Source: Herbidospora mongoliensis (lineage in GTDB: Bacteria; Actinomycetota; Actinomycetes; Streptosporangiales; Streptosporangiaceae). Taken from it: DNA of 64,000 nucleotides. Of the stretch, positions 16,893-25,658 are shown piece by piece. The notes below the pieces were generated by a model, which was given only the letters and a program-made list of their open reading frames with translations, was not told the DNA's origin and searched no databases. How positions within the stretch are numbered: the stretch's first letter is position 1; the number at the start of each line of letters is the position of its first letter. The stretch lies in assembly GCF_001570545.1 (NCBI RefSeq), contig NZ_BBXD01000031.1, positions 1 through 64,000 of the forward strand. The letters are read 5' to 3'. The position numbers and the translations under genes were made by a program.

Positions 16893-19793
16893 ATGCTCGA
16901 CAACGAGCCCATTGTCGGCGATACGACAACCGCAGATACGACGAGTTCGGTGACAACGGCGAAGCCGGTCCGCAGACGGTCGGCCAGCCGACCGGCGGGA
17001 CCGCCGCCGGAACCCGACGAGATCCCCCCTGCCCCTGCCATCCAGGCGGCCGTGGCGGAAGCCCTCGGCACGGCCGCTCCGGCCGCTGTCGCCCATTCGG
17101 GCGCCAACGGTTCGGCCGCACCGGCGGTCCAGGCGCAGAGCACGGCCGATTCGGCCGTGGAAGCCGCCGAGCCCGCGGAGAAGCCCAAGCGCACCCGGCG
17201 CCGCACCCGCTCCGCCGAGCCCGAGGCCCCGGCCGAGACGCTGGCCGAGGCCGTGGCTGAGACCCCGGCCGAGATCCCCGCTGACGTGCCCGCCCCCGAG
17301 GCCGAGGCCGCCGAGAGCACCCCCACGCGCCGCCGCGCCACGAGGACCCGCGCCGCCACCAAGAAGGCGGTCACGCCGGAACCCGTCGTTCCGGACGTCG
17401 CTGAGAGCGATGTGGCTCAGGACCAGGGCGCGGCCGACGCCGAGACGGCCAAGCCCGTCCGGCGGAGTCGTACAAGAAAGAAGATCGAGGAGACGCCGGA
17501 GGCGGCCTCCGACGAGGACGAGAAGCCGACGAGACGGCGCCGCACCCGCAAGAGGGACGAAGAGGTTCCCGCGGAACGATCCAGCGCGCTCAACGCCGCC
17601 GAGGCCGAGGTCGCCGCCGCGATGCTGATCTCGCTGCCCACCGAGGAGCCGCTCGACGACGAGCCGGCCGGTGAGGATCTGGAAGACATCGAGGACGGCG
17701 GCAAGCCGTCGCGGCTGGCCGACCCGTTCGGGTTCCACGCCGCCGAGCGGCCGCAGTACACCTTCCAGCGGCCCGCCGCCATATTCCAGCCGTTGTTCCA
17801 GGCGCCCGACGCCGCCGCGGCGGTTCCCGCCCGGCCGCAGCCCGCGCCGCAGCCGGAACCCCAGCCTGAGCCCGAGCCCGAGACGGTCGTCGCCGAGGAG
17901 TCCGAAGAAGACTCCGACGACGACGGCGACGAGGAGTCCGGTGAGGGGTCCCGCCGTCGCCGGCGCCGCCGTGGCGGCCGTGGGCGCGGTCGTGGCCGCG
18001 AGGAGAACGGCGAGGACCAGGACGCCGAAGAGGAGCCCCAGGCTGCCGCTGAGGAGCCCGAAGAGGACTCCGACGGCGACGACGAGAACGGTGAGGGCGG
18101 TTCGCGCCGCCGTCGCCGTCGCCGCCGTCGTGGTGGCGAGGACGAGGCGGTCGTCGCCGACGACCCGCCCAACACCGTTGTGCGCATCCGGGCGCCGCGC
18201 GCCGGGCGCACCACCACCTCGTCGGTCGACGAGGTGCAGGGTTTCCGCGGGTCCACGCGGCTGGAGGCCAAGAAGCAGCGCCGTCGCGAGGGGCGCGAGC
18301 TGGGTCGCCGGCGTCCGCCGATCATCACCGAGTCGGAGTTCCTGGCCCGCCGCGAGTCGGTCGAGCGCATGATGGTCGTGCGCCGCCACGGCGGCCGCAC
18401 CCAGATCGCGGTGCTCGAAGACGACGTGCTGGTCGAGCACTACGTCGACCGCGAGGCCAGCCAGTCCTACGTCGGCAACGTCTACCTCGGCAAGGTCCAG
18501 AACGTGCTGCCCTCGATGGAGGCGGCGTTCGTGGACATCGGCAAGGGCCGCAACGCCGTGCTCTACGCCGGTGAGGTCAACTTCGACACCGCCGGGCTCG
18601 AGGGCCAGCCGCGCCGCATCGAGGCCGCGCTGAAGTCGGGCCAGTCGGTGCTGGTGCAGGTCACCAAGGACCCCATGGGTCACAAGGGCGCCCGGCTCAC
18701 CTCCCAGATCAGCCTTCCCGGCCGTTACCTGGTCTACGTGCCCGACGGCTCGATGACCGGCATCTCGCGCAAGCTCCCCGACAAGGAGCGCACCCGGCTC
18801 AAGCAGATCCTGCGCAAGGTCATGCCCGAGAACGCGGGCGTGATCGTGCGCACCGCCGCCGAGGGCGCCTCGGAGGAGGAGCTGGCCCGCGACGTCTCGC
18901 GGCTGTCGGCGCAGTGGGAGAGCATCCAGCGCAAGGCCAAGTCGGCCAGCCCGCCGGAGCTGCTGTCGGCCGAGCCCGACATGACGGTCCGTGTGGTCCG
19001 CGACGTCTTCAACGAAGACTTCGCCAACCTGGTCGTCTCGGGTGACGAGGTCGCCCGGACGGTCGAGGAGTACGTCGACTACGTCGCCCCGCACCTCGGC
19101 GACCGCGTCGCCAAGTGGGACGAGGACGTCGACGTCTTCGCCGCCTACCGGGTCGACGAGCAGATCGCCAAGGCGATGGAACGCAAGGTCTGGCTGCCCT
19201 CGGGCGGTTCGCTGGTGATCGACCGGACCGAGGCGATGACTGTCGTCGACGTCAACACCGGTAAGTTCACCGGCCAGGGTGGCAACCTGGAGGAGACGGT
19301 CACCAGGAACAACCTGGAGGCCGCCGAGGAGATCGTGCGTCAGCTCCGGCTGCGCGACGTCGGCGGCATCATCGTGATCGACTTCATCGACATGGTGCTG
19401 GAGAGCAATCGCGATCTGGTGCTGCGCCGGCTGCTCGAGTGCCTGGCGCGTGACCGCACCAAGCACCAGGTGGCCGAGGTCACCTCGCTGGGTCTCGTCC
19501 AGATGACCCGTAAGCGAGTGGGCCAGGGGCTGCTGGAGGCGTTCTCGACGCCGTGTGACTGCTGCCACGGGCGCGGGGTGATCGTCTCGACCGAACCGGT
19601 CGAGGGGAAGCCCGAGCCGCGCGGCACGCAGGGCAAGATGGCCATCGAGAAGGCTGTGGCCGACAAGCTGGAGAAGACCGAGACCGGCGGTAACGCGGTC
19701 GCGGCCCACGACTCCCGCGACTCGGTGACCGACACCGTCGACGACCAGCCCCGTTCGCGGCGCCGGTCACGAAGGTCCAGGTCAGCGGATTAA
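16893..19793 (+). CDS. rne: Ribonuclease E/G
   Basis: A 966-residue endoribonuclease. The first 480 residues are a disordered extension rich in Ala/Pro/Glu with Arg-rich blocks (RRRRRRRGG-type around residues 352-370 and 403-412) that probably bind RNA or partners; in actinobacteria this extension is N-terminal. The core follows: S1 domain near residue 524, DNase I-like domain with catalytic D786 (VVDVNTG) and D830 (VIDFIDM), and the zinc-link C888-x-x-C891 followed by HGRG. ATG 16893 has a GGGAG site upstream. It processes rRNA and starts mRNA decay. Confidence 0.95.
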   Translation: MLDNEPIVGDTTTADTTSSVTTAKPVRRRSASRPAGPPPEPDEIPPAPAIQAAVAEALGTAAPAAVAHSGANGSAAPAVQAQSTADSAVEAAEPAEKPKRTRRRTRSAEPEAPAETLAEAVAETPAEIPADVPAPEAEAAESTPTRRRATRTRAATKKAVTPEPVVPDVAESDVAQDQGAADAETAKPVRRSRTRKKIEETPEAASDEDEKPTRRRRTRKRDEEVPAERSSALNAAEAEVAAAMLISLPTEEPLDDEPAGEDLEDIEDGGKPSRLADPFGFHAAERPQYTFQRPAAIFQPLFQAPDAAAAVPARPQPAPQPEPQPEPEPETVVAEESEEDSDDDGDEESGEGSRRRRRRRGGRGRGRGREENGEDQDAEEEPQAAAEEPEEDSDGDDENGEGGSRRRRRRRRRGGEDEAVVADDPPNTVVRIRAPRAGRTTTSSVDEVQGFRGSTRLEAKKQRRREGRELGRRRPPIITESEFLARRESVERMMVVRRHGGRTQIAVLEDDVLVEHYVDREASQSYVGNVYLGKVQNVLPSMEAAFVDIGKGRNAVLYAGEVNFDTAGLEGQPRRIEAALKSGQSVLVQVTKDPMGHKGARLTSQISLPGRYLVYVPDGSMTGISRKLPDKERTRLKQILRKVMPENAGVIVRTAAEGASEEELARDVSRLSAQWESIQRKAKSASPPELLSAEPDMTVRVVRDVFNEDFANLVVSGDEVARTVEEYVDYVAPHLGDRVAKWDEDVDVFAAYRVDEQIAKAMERKVWLPSGGSLVIDRTEAMTVVDVNTGKFTGQGGNLEETVTRNNLEAAEEIVRQLRLRDVGGIIVIDFIDMVLESNRDLVLRRLLECLARDRTKHQVAEVTSLGLVQMTRKRVGQGLLEAFSTPCDCCHGRGVIVSTEPVEGKPEPRGTQGKMAIEKAVADKLEKTETGGNAVAAHDSRDSVTDTVDDQPRSRRRSRRSRSAD

Positions 19794-19816
19794 TTCATTA
19801 CCGGCGGGCCGCTCGG

Positions 19817-19846
19817 TTCGACCTCGGTGCCGTAACCCGGTACCCT
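19817..19846 (+). promoter_or_regulatory. Candidate promoter of rplU-rpmA
   Basis: TTCGAC (19817-19822), an 18-base spacer and TACCCT (19841-19846) fit a house-keeping actinobacterial promoter. It would leave a GC-rich leader of about 110 bases before rplU with several self-complementary GCGCG segments, which may fold. Confidence 0.5.
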
Positions 19847-19963
19847 AGTCAATCGGCGCGCCTGGTGGCGCGCTTGGCTTCGCGCGCCCCCCTGGTTCGC
19901 CGGTTTATCTGTTAGCGATCGGATGTCGGGGCGCAGCATCCAGTAGAGAAGAAGGGTTCCGCG

Positions 19964-20278
19964 GTGTACGCGATCGTTCGTTGCGGCGGCAGGCAGCAGA
20001 AGGTCTCCGTCGGAGACGTCATCGAGGTCGACACGGTCGCGGGTGAGGTCGGTTCCTCACTGACGCTGCCGGCGGTCCTCGTCGTCAACGACGGCGATGT
20101 CACGCATGACGCCGCCGCCCTGGCCCGTTTTGCGGTGACCGCCGAGATTCTCGGTGAGGTCAAGGGCCCCAAGATCCGCATCCTCAAGTACAAGAACAAG
20201 ACCGGTTACAAGAAGCGCCAGGGTCACCGCCAGCGGTACACCCAGGTGAAGGTCACCGGCATCGACTCTGGGAAGTAG
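19964..20278 (+). CDS. rplU: 50S ribosomal protein L21
   Basis: The 104-residue product begins [14 protein letters not shown] and ends with the basic [10 protein letters not shown] segment that binds 23S rRNA, both typical of L21. The GTG start at 19964 follows an AGAAGAAGGG site. It is followed after 6 bases by rpmA, the usual pairing. Confidence 0.97.
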   Translation: MYAIVRCGGRQQKVSVGDVIEVDTVAGEVGSSLTLPAVLVVNDGDVTHDAAALARFAVTAEILGEVKGPKIRILKYKNKTGYKKRQGHRQRYTQVKVTGIDSGK

Positions 20279-20284
20279 TGACTC

Positions 20285-20542
20285 ATGGCACACAAGAAGG
20301 GCGCCTCGTCCACCAGGAACGGCCGTGACTCGAACGCCCAGCGTCTCGGTGTCAAGCGTTTCGGTGGCCAGCTCGTGAACGCCGGCGAGATCATCGTCCG
20401 CCAGCGTGGCACGCACTTCCACCCCGGCGACCTGGTCGGCCGTGGCAAGGATGACACGCTGTTCGCGCTGGCCGCAGGCCACGTGGAGTTCGGCCGTAAG
20501 CGCGGTCGTCGCGCGGTGAGCATCATCCCGGTCGCGGAGTAG
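20285..20542 (+). CDS. rpmA: 50S ribosomal protein L27
   Basis: An 85-residue protein beginning [16 protein letters not shown], whose N-terminal tail reaches the peptidyl-transferase centre. There is no cleavable N-terminal extension of the Firmicutes kind. A terminator follows at 20565. Confidence 0.97.
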   Translation: MAHKKGASSTRNGRDSNAQRLGVKRFGGQLVNAGEIIVRQRGTHFHPGDLVGRGKDDTLFALAAGHVEFGRKRGRRAVSIIPVAE

Positions 20543-20564
20543 ATCCGCAGCACCGGAAAGGACG

Positions 20565-20590
20565 AGGCGGATCGGGTAACCGATCCGCCT
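20565..20590 (+). terminator. Intrinsic terminator after rpmA
   Basis: A perfect 11-bp stem (20565-20575 with 20580-20590), loop GTAA, then TGTTGTTTTGTT. Confidence 0.94.
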
Positions 20591-20623
20591 TGTTGTTTTG
20601 TTAATCGAAGGGATTTGACCGCT

Positions 20624-21967
20624 GTGGCGGATTTCGTGGACAACGTCCTCCTGCACATCAAGGCGGGGGATGGCGGCAACGGCTGCGCGTCCGTCCACCG
20701 CGAGAAGTTCAAACCGCTGGGCGGTCCCGACGGGGGCAACGGCGGGCGGGGCGGTGACGTGATCCTGGAGGTCGACGCCAACACCTCGACCCTGCTCGAC
20801 TACCACCACCGGCCGCACCGCAAGGCCGGCAACGGCAAGCAGGGCGCCGGCTCCAACCGCGACGGCGCGATGGGCGAGGACCTGGTGATGGTCGTGCCCA
20901 ACGGCACCGTCGTGAAGGACGCCAAGACCGGCGAGGTGCTGGTCGACCTGGTCGGGGCGGGCACCCGTTACGTGGCCGCGCAGGGCGGGTTCGGCGGCCT
21001 GGGCAACGCGGCGCTGGCCAACACCAAGCGCAAGGCCCCCGGGTTCGCGCTGCTCGGCGAGCCGGGCGACGAGATCGACATCGTGATGGAGCTGAAGACG
21101 GTCGCCGACGTGGCGCTCGTCGGGTTCCCCAACGCGGGCAAGTCGTCGCTGATCGCGGCGCTGTCGGCGGCCCGGCCGAAGATCGCCAACTACCCCTTCA
21201 CGACCCTGATCCCCAACCTCGGGGTGGTGACGGCGGGCGAGGTGATCTACACGGTCGCCGACGTGCCCGGCCTGATCCCCGGGGCGTCCGAGGGCAAGGG
21301 CCTGGGCCACGAGTTCCTGCGCCACGTCGAGCGCTGCTCGACGATCGTGCACGTGCTCGACTGCGCGACCATGGAGCCCGGCCGTGACCCGCTGACCGAC
21401 TTCGACGTGATCGAGGCCGAGCTGGAAGCCTACGGCTCGCTGCAGGACCGGCCCCGCATGGTGGTGCTGAACAAGGTCGACGTGCCCGACGGGCGTGAGC
21501 TCGCCGACATCGTGAAGCCCACCCTGGAGGAGCGCGGGCTGCGGGTGTTCGAGGTGTCGGCCAGCTCGCACGAGGGGCTGCGGCTGTTCTCCTACGCCAT
21601 GGCGGAGATGGTCGAGCAGGCCCGTCGCGAGCGGCCGGTCGAGGAGCCGACGCGGCTGGTCCTGCGGCCCAAGAACTACGGCGAGACCGGGTTCTCGGTA
21701 CGCAAGGTCAACGACGGCATGTTCCAGATCACCGGCGAGAAGCCCGAGCGGTGGATCCGCCAGACCGACTTCACCAACGACGAGGCCGTGGGCTACCTGG
21801 CCGACCGGCTGGAGCGGCTGGGGGTCGAGGAGGCGCTGATCAAGGCCGGGGCGACCATCGGCGCCGAGGTCGTCATCGGGTCGATGGAGAACGGTTACAT
21901 CTTCGACTGGCAGCCCTCGGCGGGCGCCAGGGTCGCCGGGCCCAGAGGCACCGACAACCGTATCTAG
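20624..21967 (+). CDS. obg: GTPase Obg/CgtA
   Basis: A 447-residue ribosome-assembly GTPase. The glycine-rich Obg fold (residues 1-155, KAGDGGNGC onward), the G domain with P-loop GFPNAGKSS, the DVPG and NKVD motifs, and the C-terminal OCT domain are all seen. GTG 20624 is preferred because the GAAGGGA site at 20607-20613 is 10 bases away; the TTG at 20615 is only one base from it. In actinomycetes Obg also affects sporulation. Confidence 0.95.
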   Translation: MADFVDNVLLHIKAGDGGNGCASVHREKFKPLGGPDGGNGGRGGDVILEVDANTSTLLDYHHRPHRKAGNGKQGAGSNRDGAMGEDLVMVVPNGTVVKDAKTGEVLVDLVGAGTRYVAAQGGFGGLGNAALANTKRKAPGFALLGEPGDEIDIVMELKTVADVALVGFPNAGKSSLIAALSAARPKIANYPFTTLIPNLGVVTAGEVIYTVADVPGLIPGASEGKGLGHEFLRHVERCSTIVHVLDCATMEPGRDPLTDFDVIEAELEAYGSLQDRPRMVVLNKVDVPDGRELADIVKPTLEERGLRVFEVSASSHEGLRLFSYAMAEMVEQARRERPVEEPTRLVLRPKNYGETGFSVRKVNDGMFQITGEKPERWIRQTDFTNDEAVGYLADRLERLGVEEALIKAGATIGAEVVIGSMENGYIFDWQPSAGARVAGPRGTDNRI

Positions 21968-21990
21968 GGCAACCGCATCCAGGGGGAAAC

Positions 21991-23100
21991 GTGGTCAGGG
22001 AGCGCATCGGCGCAGCCGGGCGGATCGTCGTCAAAGTGGGATCGTCGTCGCTGACGACCCCACAGGGCATGATCGACGTCGACCGCGTCGACGCGCTGGT
22101 CGACGTGCTGGCGGCCCGCCGCGCGGCCGGCGCCCAGATCGTGCTCGTCTCCTCCGGCGCCATCGCGGCCGGGCTCGGCCCGCTCGGGCTGAAGGCCCGG
22201 CCGAAGGACCTGGCCACCCAGCAGGCCGCCGCCTCGGTCGGCCAGGGCGTGCTGGTGGCACGCTACACAAGCTCCTTCGCCCGCTACGGCCTGCGCGTCG
22301 GCCAGGTGCTGCTCACCGCCGACGACATGATGCGGCGCTCCCACCACCGCAACGCGCAGCGCACCCTGGCGCGGCTGCTGGAGCTGGGCATCGTCCCGGT
22401 CGTCAACGAGAACGACACCGTGGCCACCGACGAGATCCGATTCGGCGACAACGACCGCCTCGCGGCGCTGGTCGCGCACCTGACCCACGCCGACGCGATG
22501 ATCCTCCTCTCCGACGTCGACGCCTTGTACGACGGCGACCCCCGGCGTCCGGGCGGCGCCAACCGCATCACCGAGGTACGCGGCCCCGAAGACCTCGAAG
22601 GCGTGGAGCTCGGCACCTCCGGCCGGGTGGGCACCGGCGGCATGATCACCAAGGTCCAGGCCGCCAAGATCGCCACCGGCGCCGGGGTCCCCGTCGTGCT
22701 GACGGCCTCGGCCCACGCCGCCCACGCGCTGGCGGGGGACGACGTCGGCACGTACTTCCACCCGGGCGGTCGCCACCCCGGCACCCGCCTGCTCTGGCTC
22801 GCCCACGCCGCCACCGGGCGCGGTCGTCTCCACCTCGACGAGGGCGCGGTGAAAGCGGTGATCGGGCGGCGGATGTCCCTGCTGCCCGCCGGTGTTCTCA
22901 AGGTGGAAGGCGAGTTCTCCGCCGGTGACCCGGTCGACCTGTGCGGGCCCGCGGGGGAGCTGGTCGGGCGCGGGCTGGTCAACTTCGACTCCGGCGAGAT
23001 CCCCGACCTGCTCGGCCGCTCCACCCGGGAGCTGGCCAGCAGCCTGGGGCCGGAATACGAGCGTGAACTGATCCACCGTGACGACATCGTCATCCTCTAG
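21991..23100 (+). CDS. proB: Glutamate 5-kinase
   Basis: A 369-residue enzyme for the first step of proline synthesis. The amino-acid kinase domain ([37 protein letters not shown]) is followed by a C-terminal PUA domain from about residue 280. It lies 23 bases after obg and 8 bases before proA; the three form an operon, as in many actinobacteria. Confidence 0.96.
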   Translation: MVRERIGAAGRIVVKVGSSSLTTPQGMIDVDRVDALVDVLAARRAAGAQIVLVSSGAIAAGLGPLGLKARPKDLATQQAAASVGQGVLVARYTSSFARYGLRVGQVLLTADDMMRRSHHRNAQRTLARLLELGIVPVVNENDTVATDEIRFGDNDRLAALVAHLTHADAMILLSDVDALYDGDPRRPGGANRITEVRGPEDLEGVELGTSGRVGTGGMITKVQAAKIATGAGVPVVLTASAHAAHALAGDDVGTYFHPGGRHPGTRLLWLAHAATGRGRLHLDEGAVKAVIGRRMSLLPAGVLKVEGEFSAGDPVDLCGPAGELVGRGLVNFDSGEIPDLLGRSTRELASSLGPEYERELIHRDDIVIL

Positions 23101-23108
23101 GAGCGACC

Positions 23109-24359
23109 ATGAGTGAGTTTCTGCAGGTGGCCAATGCGGCGAAGGATGCCGCCCGGCTCCTCGCCCCGCTGCCGCGCGCGGCCAAGGACGCCGCGCTGCG
23201 GGCCATCGCCGACGCCCTGGTCGCCCGCGCCGAGGAGATCGTCGAGGCCAACGCCGCCGATGTGGCCAAGGCCCGTGCCGACGGCACCTCCGAGGCGATG
23301 ATCGACCGGCTGCGGCTCGACGTGCCGCGCATCGGGAAGATCGCCGACGCGGTCCGGGAGGTCGCGGAGCTGCCCGACCCGGTGGGAGAGGTCATCCGGG
23401 GCTCCACCCTCCCGAACGGCCTGGAACTGCGGCAGATCCGCGTTCCGCTGGGTGTCGTGGGGATCATCTACGAGGGCCGTCCCAACGTGACCGTCGACGC
23501 CGCCGCGCTGTGCCTGAAGAGCGGCAACGGCGTGCTGCTGCGCGGGTCGTCGAGCGCCTACTCGTCGAACACCGCGCTGGTGAAGATCATGCAGGAGGCG
23601 CTGGAGCCCACTCTCGTCCCTGCCGGGGCGGTTCAGCTGGTTCCGGGTCTGACCCGTGACTCCGCCAAGGAGCTCATGCGGGCGCGCGGGCTCGTCGACG
23701 TGCTGATCCCGCGCGGTGGCGCGTCGCTGATCAACAGCGTGGTCGAGGAGTCGTCGGTGCCGGTCATCGAGACCGGCGTGGGCGTCTGCCACGTCTACGT
23801 CGACGCCGCCGCCGACCAGGAGATGGCGCTGCGGATCCTGGTCAACTCCAAGGCCCAGCGGGTGTCGGTCTGCAACTCCGCCGAGACGCTGCTCGTCCAC
23901 GAGTCGATCGCCGCCGAGTTCGTGCCCAAGGCCATCGCGGCGCTGGCCGAGGCCGGCGTGACCGTCCACGGAGACCCGGCGATCGCGGCCCTGGGCGGCG
24001 GCGAGGTGGTTCCGGTGACCGAAGAGGAACTCCGCAGCGAATACCTCTCCTACGACATCGCCGCCGCCGTGGTGCCCTCTCTGGAGGCGGCGGTCGCCCA
24101 CATCACCCGTTACGGCTCGGGCCACACCGACGCGATCGTGACCGACTCGCAGTCGGCGGCCAAGACGTTCGTCGCGCTGGTCGACTCGGCCGCCGTGGCG
24201 GTCAACGCGTCGACCCGGTTCACCGACGGCGGCGAATTCGGCTTCGGCGCCGAGATCGGCATCTCCACCCAGAAACTGCACGCCCGCGGCCCGATGGGCC
24301 TGCCCGAGCTGACCTCCACCAAGTTCGTCTACGTCGGTGAAGGTCACATCCGGGGTTAG
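23109..24359 (+). CDS. proA: Gamma-glutamyl phosphate reductase
   Basis: A 416-residue aldehyde-dehydrogenase-fold enzyme that reduces glutamyl-5-phosphate with NADPH. The IYEGRPNVT motif, the catalytic Cys at residue 255 (SVCNSAET) and the [10 protein letters not shown] segment are present. It ends by overlapping the tail of the convergent response-regulator gene by 4 bases. Confidence 0.96.
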   Translation: MSEFLQVANAAKDAARLLAPLPRAAKDAALRAIADALVARAEEIVEANAADVAKARADGTSEAMIDRLRLDVPRIGKIADAVREVAELPDPVGEVIRGSTLPNGLELRQIRVPLGVVGIIYEGRPNVTVDAAALCLKSGNGVLLRGSSSAYSSNTALVKIMQEALEPTLVPAGAVQLVPGLTRDSAKELMRARGLVDVLIPRGGASLINSVVEESSVPVIETGVGVCHVYVDAAADQEMALRILVNSKAQRVSVCNSAETLLVHESIAAEFVPKAIAALAEAGVTVHGDPAIAALGGGEVVPVTEEELRSEYLSYDIAAAVVPSLEAAVAHITRYGSGHTDAIVTDSQSAAKTFVALVDSAAVAVNASTRFTDGGEFGFGAEIGISTQKLHARGPMGLPELTSTKFVYVGEGHIRG

Positions 24360-25000
24360 GCCCTGACGAGGACCCTGGTGCCGAGGCCGGCGTCGCGGGC
24401 CCGCAGGGCGGCGTCGAACCGGCTCTCGGCCTCCAGCTTCGTCAGGACGTTGCTGACGTGGTTGCGCACGGTCTTGGGGGCCAGGCACATCTCCTTGGCG
24501 ATCTCCGCGTTGCTGCGGCCGTCGGCCAGGTGCTCCAGCACCTCGTGCTCACGCTGGGTCAGTTCGGGAAAGGTGGTCCGGGTCGACCGTGTGGTCAGTT
24601 TCGTACGGAGCCCGGCCGCCACCTCACAAGCGAACACCAAGTGGCCGACCCCGACGGCGCGGATCGCGGCGGCCAGCTCCCCGGGGTGGGCGCTCGTCAT
24701 GACGTAGCCCCGGGCGCCCGCCCGCATGGCCGCCATCAGGCTGAGTTCGTCGGCGTTCTGGCTGACGACGATGATCTTCACGTCAGGGCAGCGGCGGGCG
24801 ATGTAGTCGACTTCGTGCAGCAGGGTCAGGTCGATCAGCAGCACGTCGGGGCCGAGTTGGACAGCGGCCCTCAGCGCGTCGGGCCCGTCGTCGGCCAGCG
24901 CCAGCAGCTTGATCCCGGGGGCGTCGGTCAGCGCCCAGCGGACACCCTCGGTGTACAGGTAGGTCTCGCCGGCCACGACGACGGTAACGGGTTCGCTCAT
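24356..25000 (-). CDS. LuxR-family response regulator
   Basis: A 214-residue two-domain protein. Residues 1-120 form a receiver-like domain with the phospho-acceptor region VLLIDLTLL; the C-terminal 65 residues are a LuxR/FixJ helix-turn-helix ([33 protein letters not shown]). ATG 25000 gives the natural N-terminus. The usual acidic pair near the start of the receiver is weak ([10 protein letters not shown]), so it may be an atypical, kinase-independent regulator. No histidine kinase is nearby. Confidence 0.87.
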   Translation of the reverse strand: MSEPVTVVVAGETYLYTEGVRWALTDAPGIKLLALADDGPDALRAAVQLGPDVLLIDLTLLHEVDYIARRCPDVKIIVVSQNADELSLMAAMRAGARGYVMTSAHPGELAAAIRAVGVGHLVFACEVAAGLRTKLTTRSTRTTFPELTQREHEVLEHLADGRSNAEIAKEMCLAPKTVRNHVSNVLTKLEAESRFDAALRARDAGLGTRVLVRA

Positions 25001-25085
25001 GGTCAAAGGGTGGCTTACCTCTCTTGAGAATGACTTGGCGACCACTTCAGTCACTCTCCGTGACCGTCGGTGAGACATTAGGTCC

Positions 25086-25241
25086 ATGGATCTTCTCGTC
25101 ACGCTGAGCTTCATCGTGGCCGTCGTCGCGGGGGCCGATCGGCTGTTGCTCGCGATGGAGCGGCATGGGCTGATTCGCTGGCGGCTCTCCGCCCCCCGCC
25201 CCGCCGAACGCGGCGCCCGCCTCGACCACCTGCTCCGGTGA
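25086..25241 (+). CDS. Small membrane protein coupled to DoxX
   Basis: A 51-residue product with one N-terminal hydrophobic helix (about residues 3-24) and a basic tail. Its TGA at 25239 overlaps the GTG at 25238 of the DoxX gene, which supports its being translated. The gene is divergent from the response regulator by 85 bases. No known family is recognised. Confidence 0.5.
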   Translation: MDLLVTLSFIVAVVAGADRLLLAMERHGLIRWRLSAPRPAERGARLDHLLR

Positions 25242-25621
25242 GGCCCGCCCTGTACGACGCCGCCGCCCTCTTCGGCCGGATCGCGCTGGGGACGACGTTC
25301 ATCCAGCACGGCTACGCCAAGGCGCGCGGCGGCATCGACGCCACCACCCAGGCGATGACCCAGGCGGGCGTGCCCGCGCCGCGCATGTCGGCCTGGTTCG
25401 CCACGGTCGCCGAGCTCGGCGGCGGGGTCCTGCTCGTGCTGGGGCTGCTGACCGCCGTCGCCGGGGCCATGCTGTTCGCGGTGATGTCGGGAGCGTTCCT
25501 TTTCGTCCACGTCAAGGACGGCTCGTTCGAACTCGTCACGGCTTTGGGCGCGGTGGCGGTGATGCTGGCCGTTGCCGGTCCCGGCCGGATATCGCTGGAT
25601 CGGTACATCTTCCGGCGGTGA
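25238..25621 (+). CDS. DoxX family membrane protein
   Basis: A 127-residue protein with four membrane segments and the DoxX pattern: L-F-G-R-I-A-L-G near the start, F-I-Q-H-G-Y-A-K, and a T-V-A-E-L-G-G-G-V-L-L-V-L-G-L segment in the middle. Members act in the membrane, sometimes with thiol or redox partners. The upstream 51-residue gene is probably its partner in expression. Confidence 0.85.
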   Translation: MRPALYDAAALFGRIALGTTFIQHGYAKARGGIDATTQAMTQAGVPAPRMSAWFATVAELGGGVLLVLGLLTAVAGAMLFAVMSGAFLFVHVKDGSFELVTALGAVAVMLAVAGPGRISLDRYIFRR

Positions 25622-25658
25622 CCGGCGCGCCTCCGGGGAAATGTCGTGGCGCTTCACT

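Noticed and set aside
16647-19709. Minus-strand open frame of about 1020 codons
   Set aside because: It is antisense to rne and its composition mirrors the third-position GC of that gene; no domain or ribosome site.
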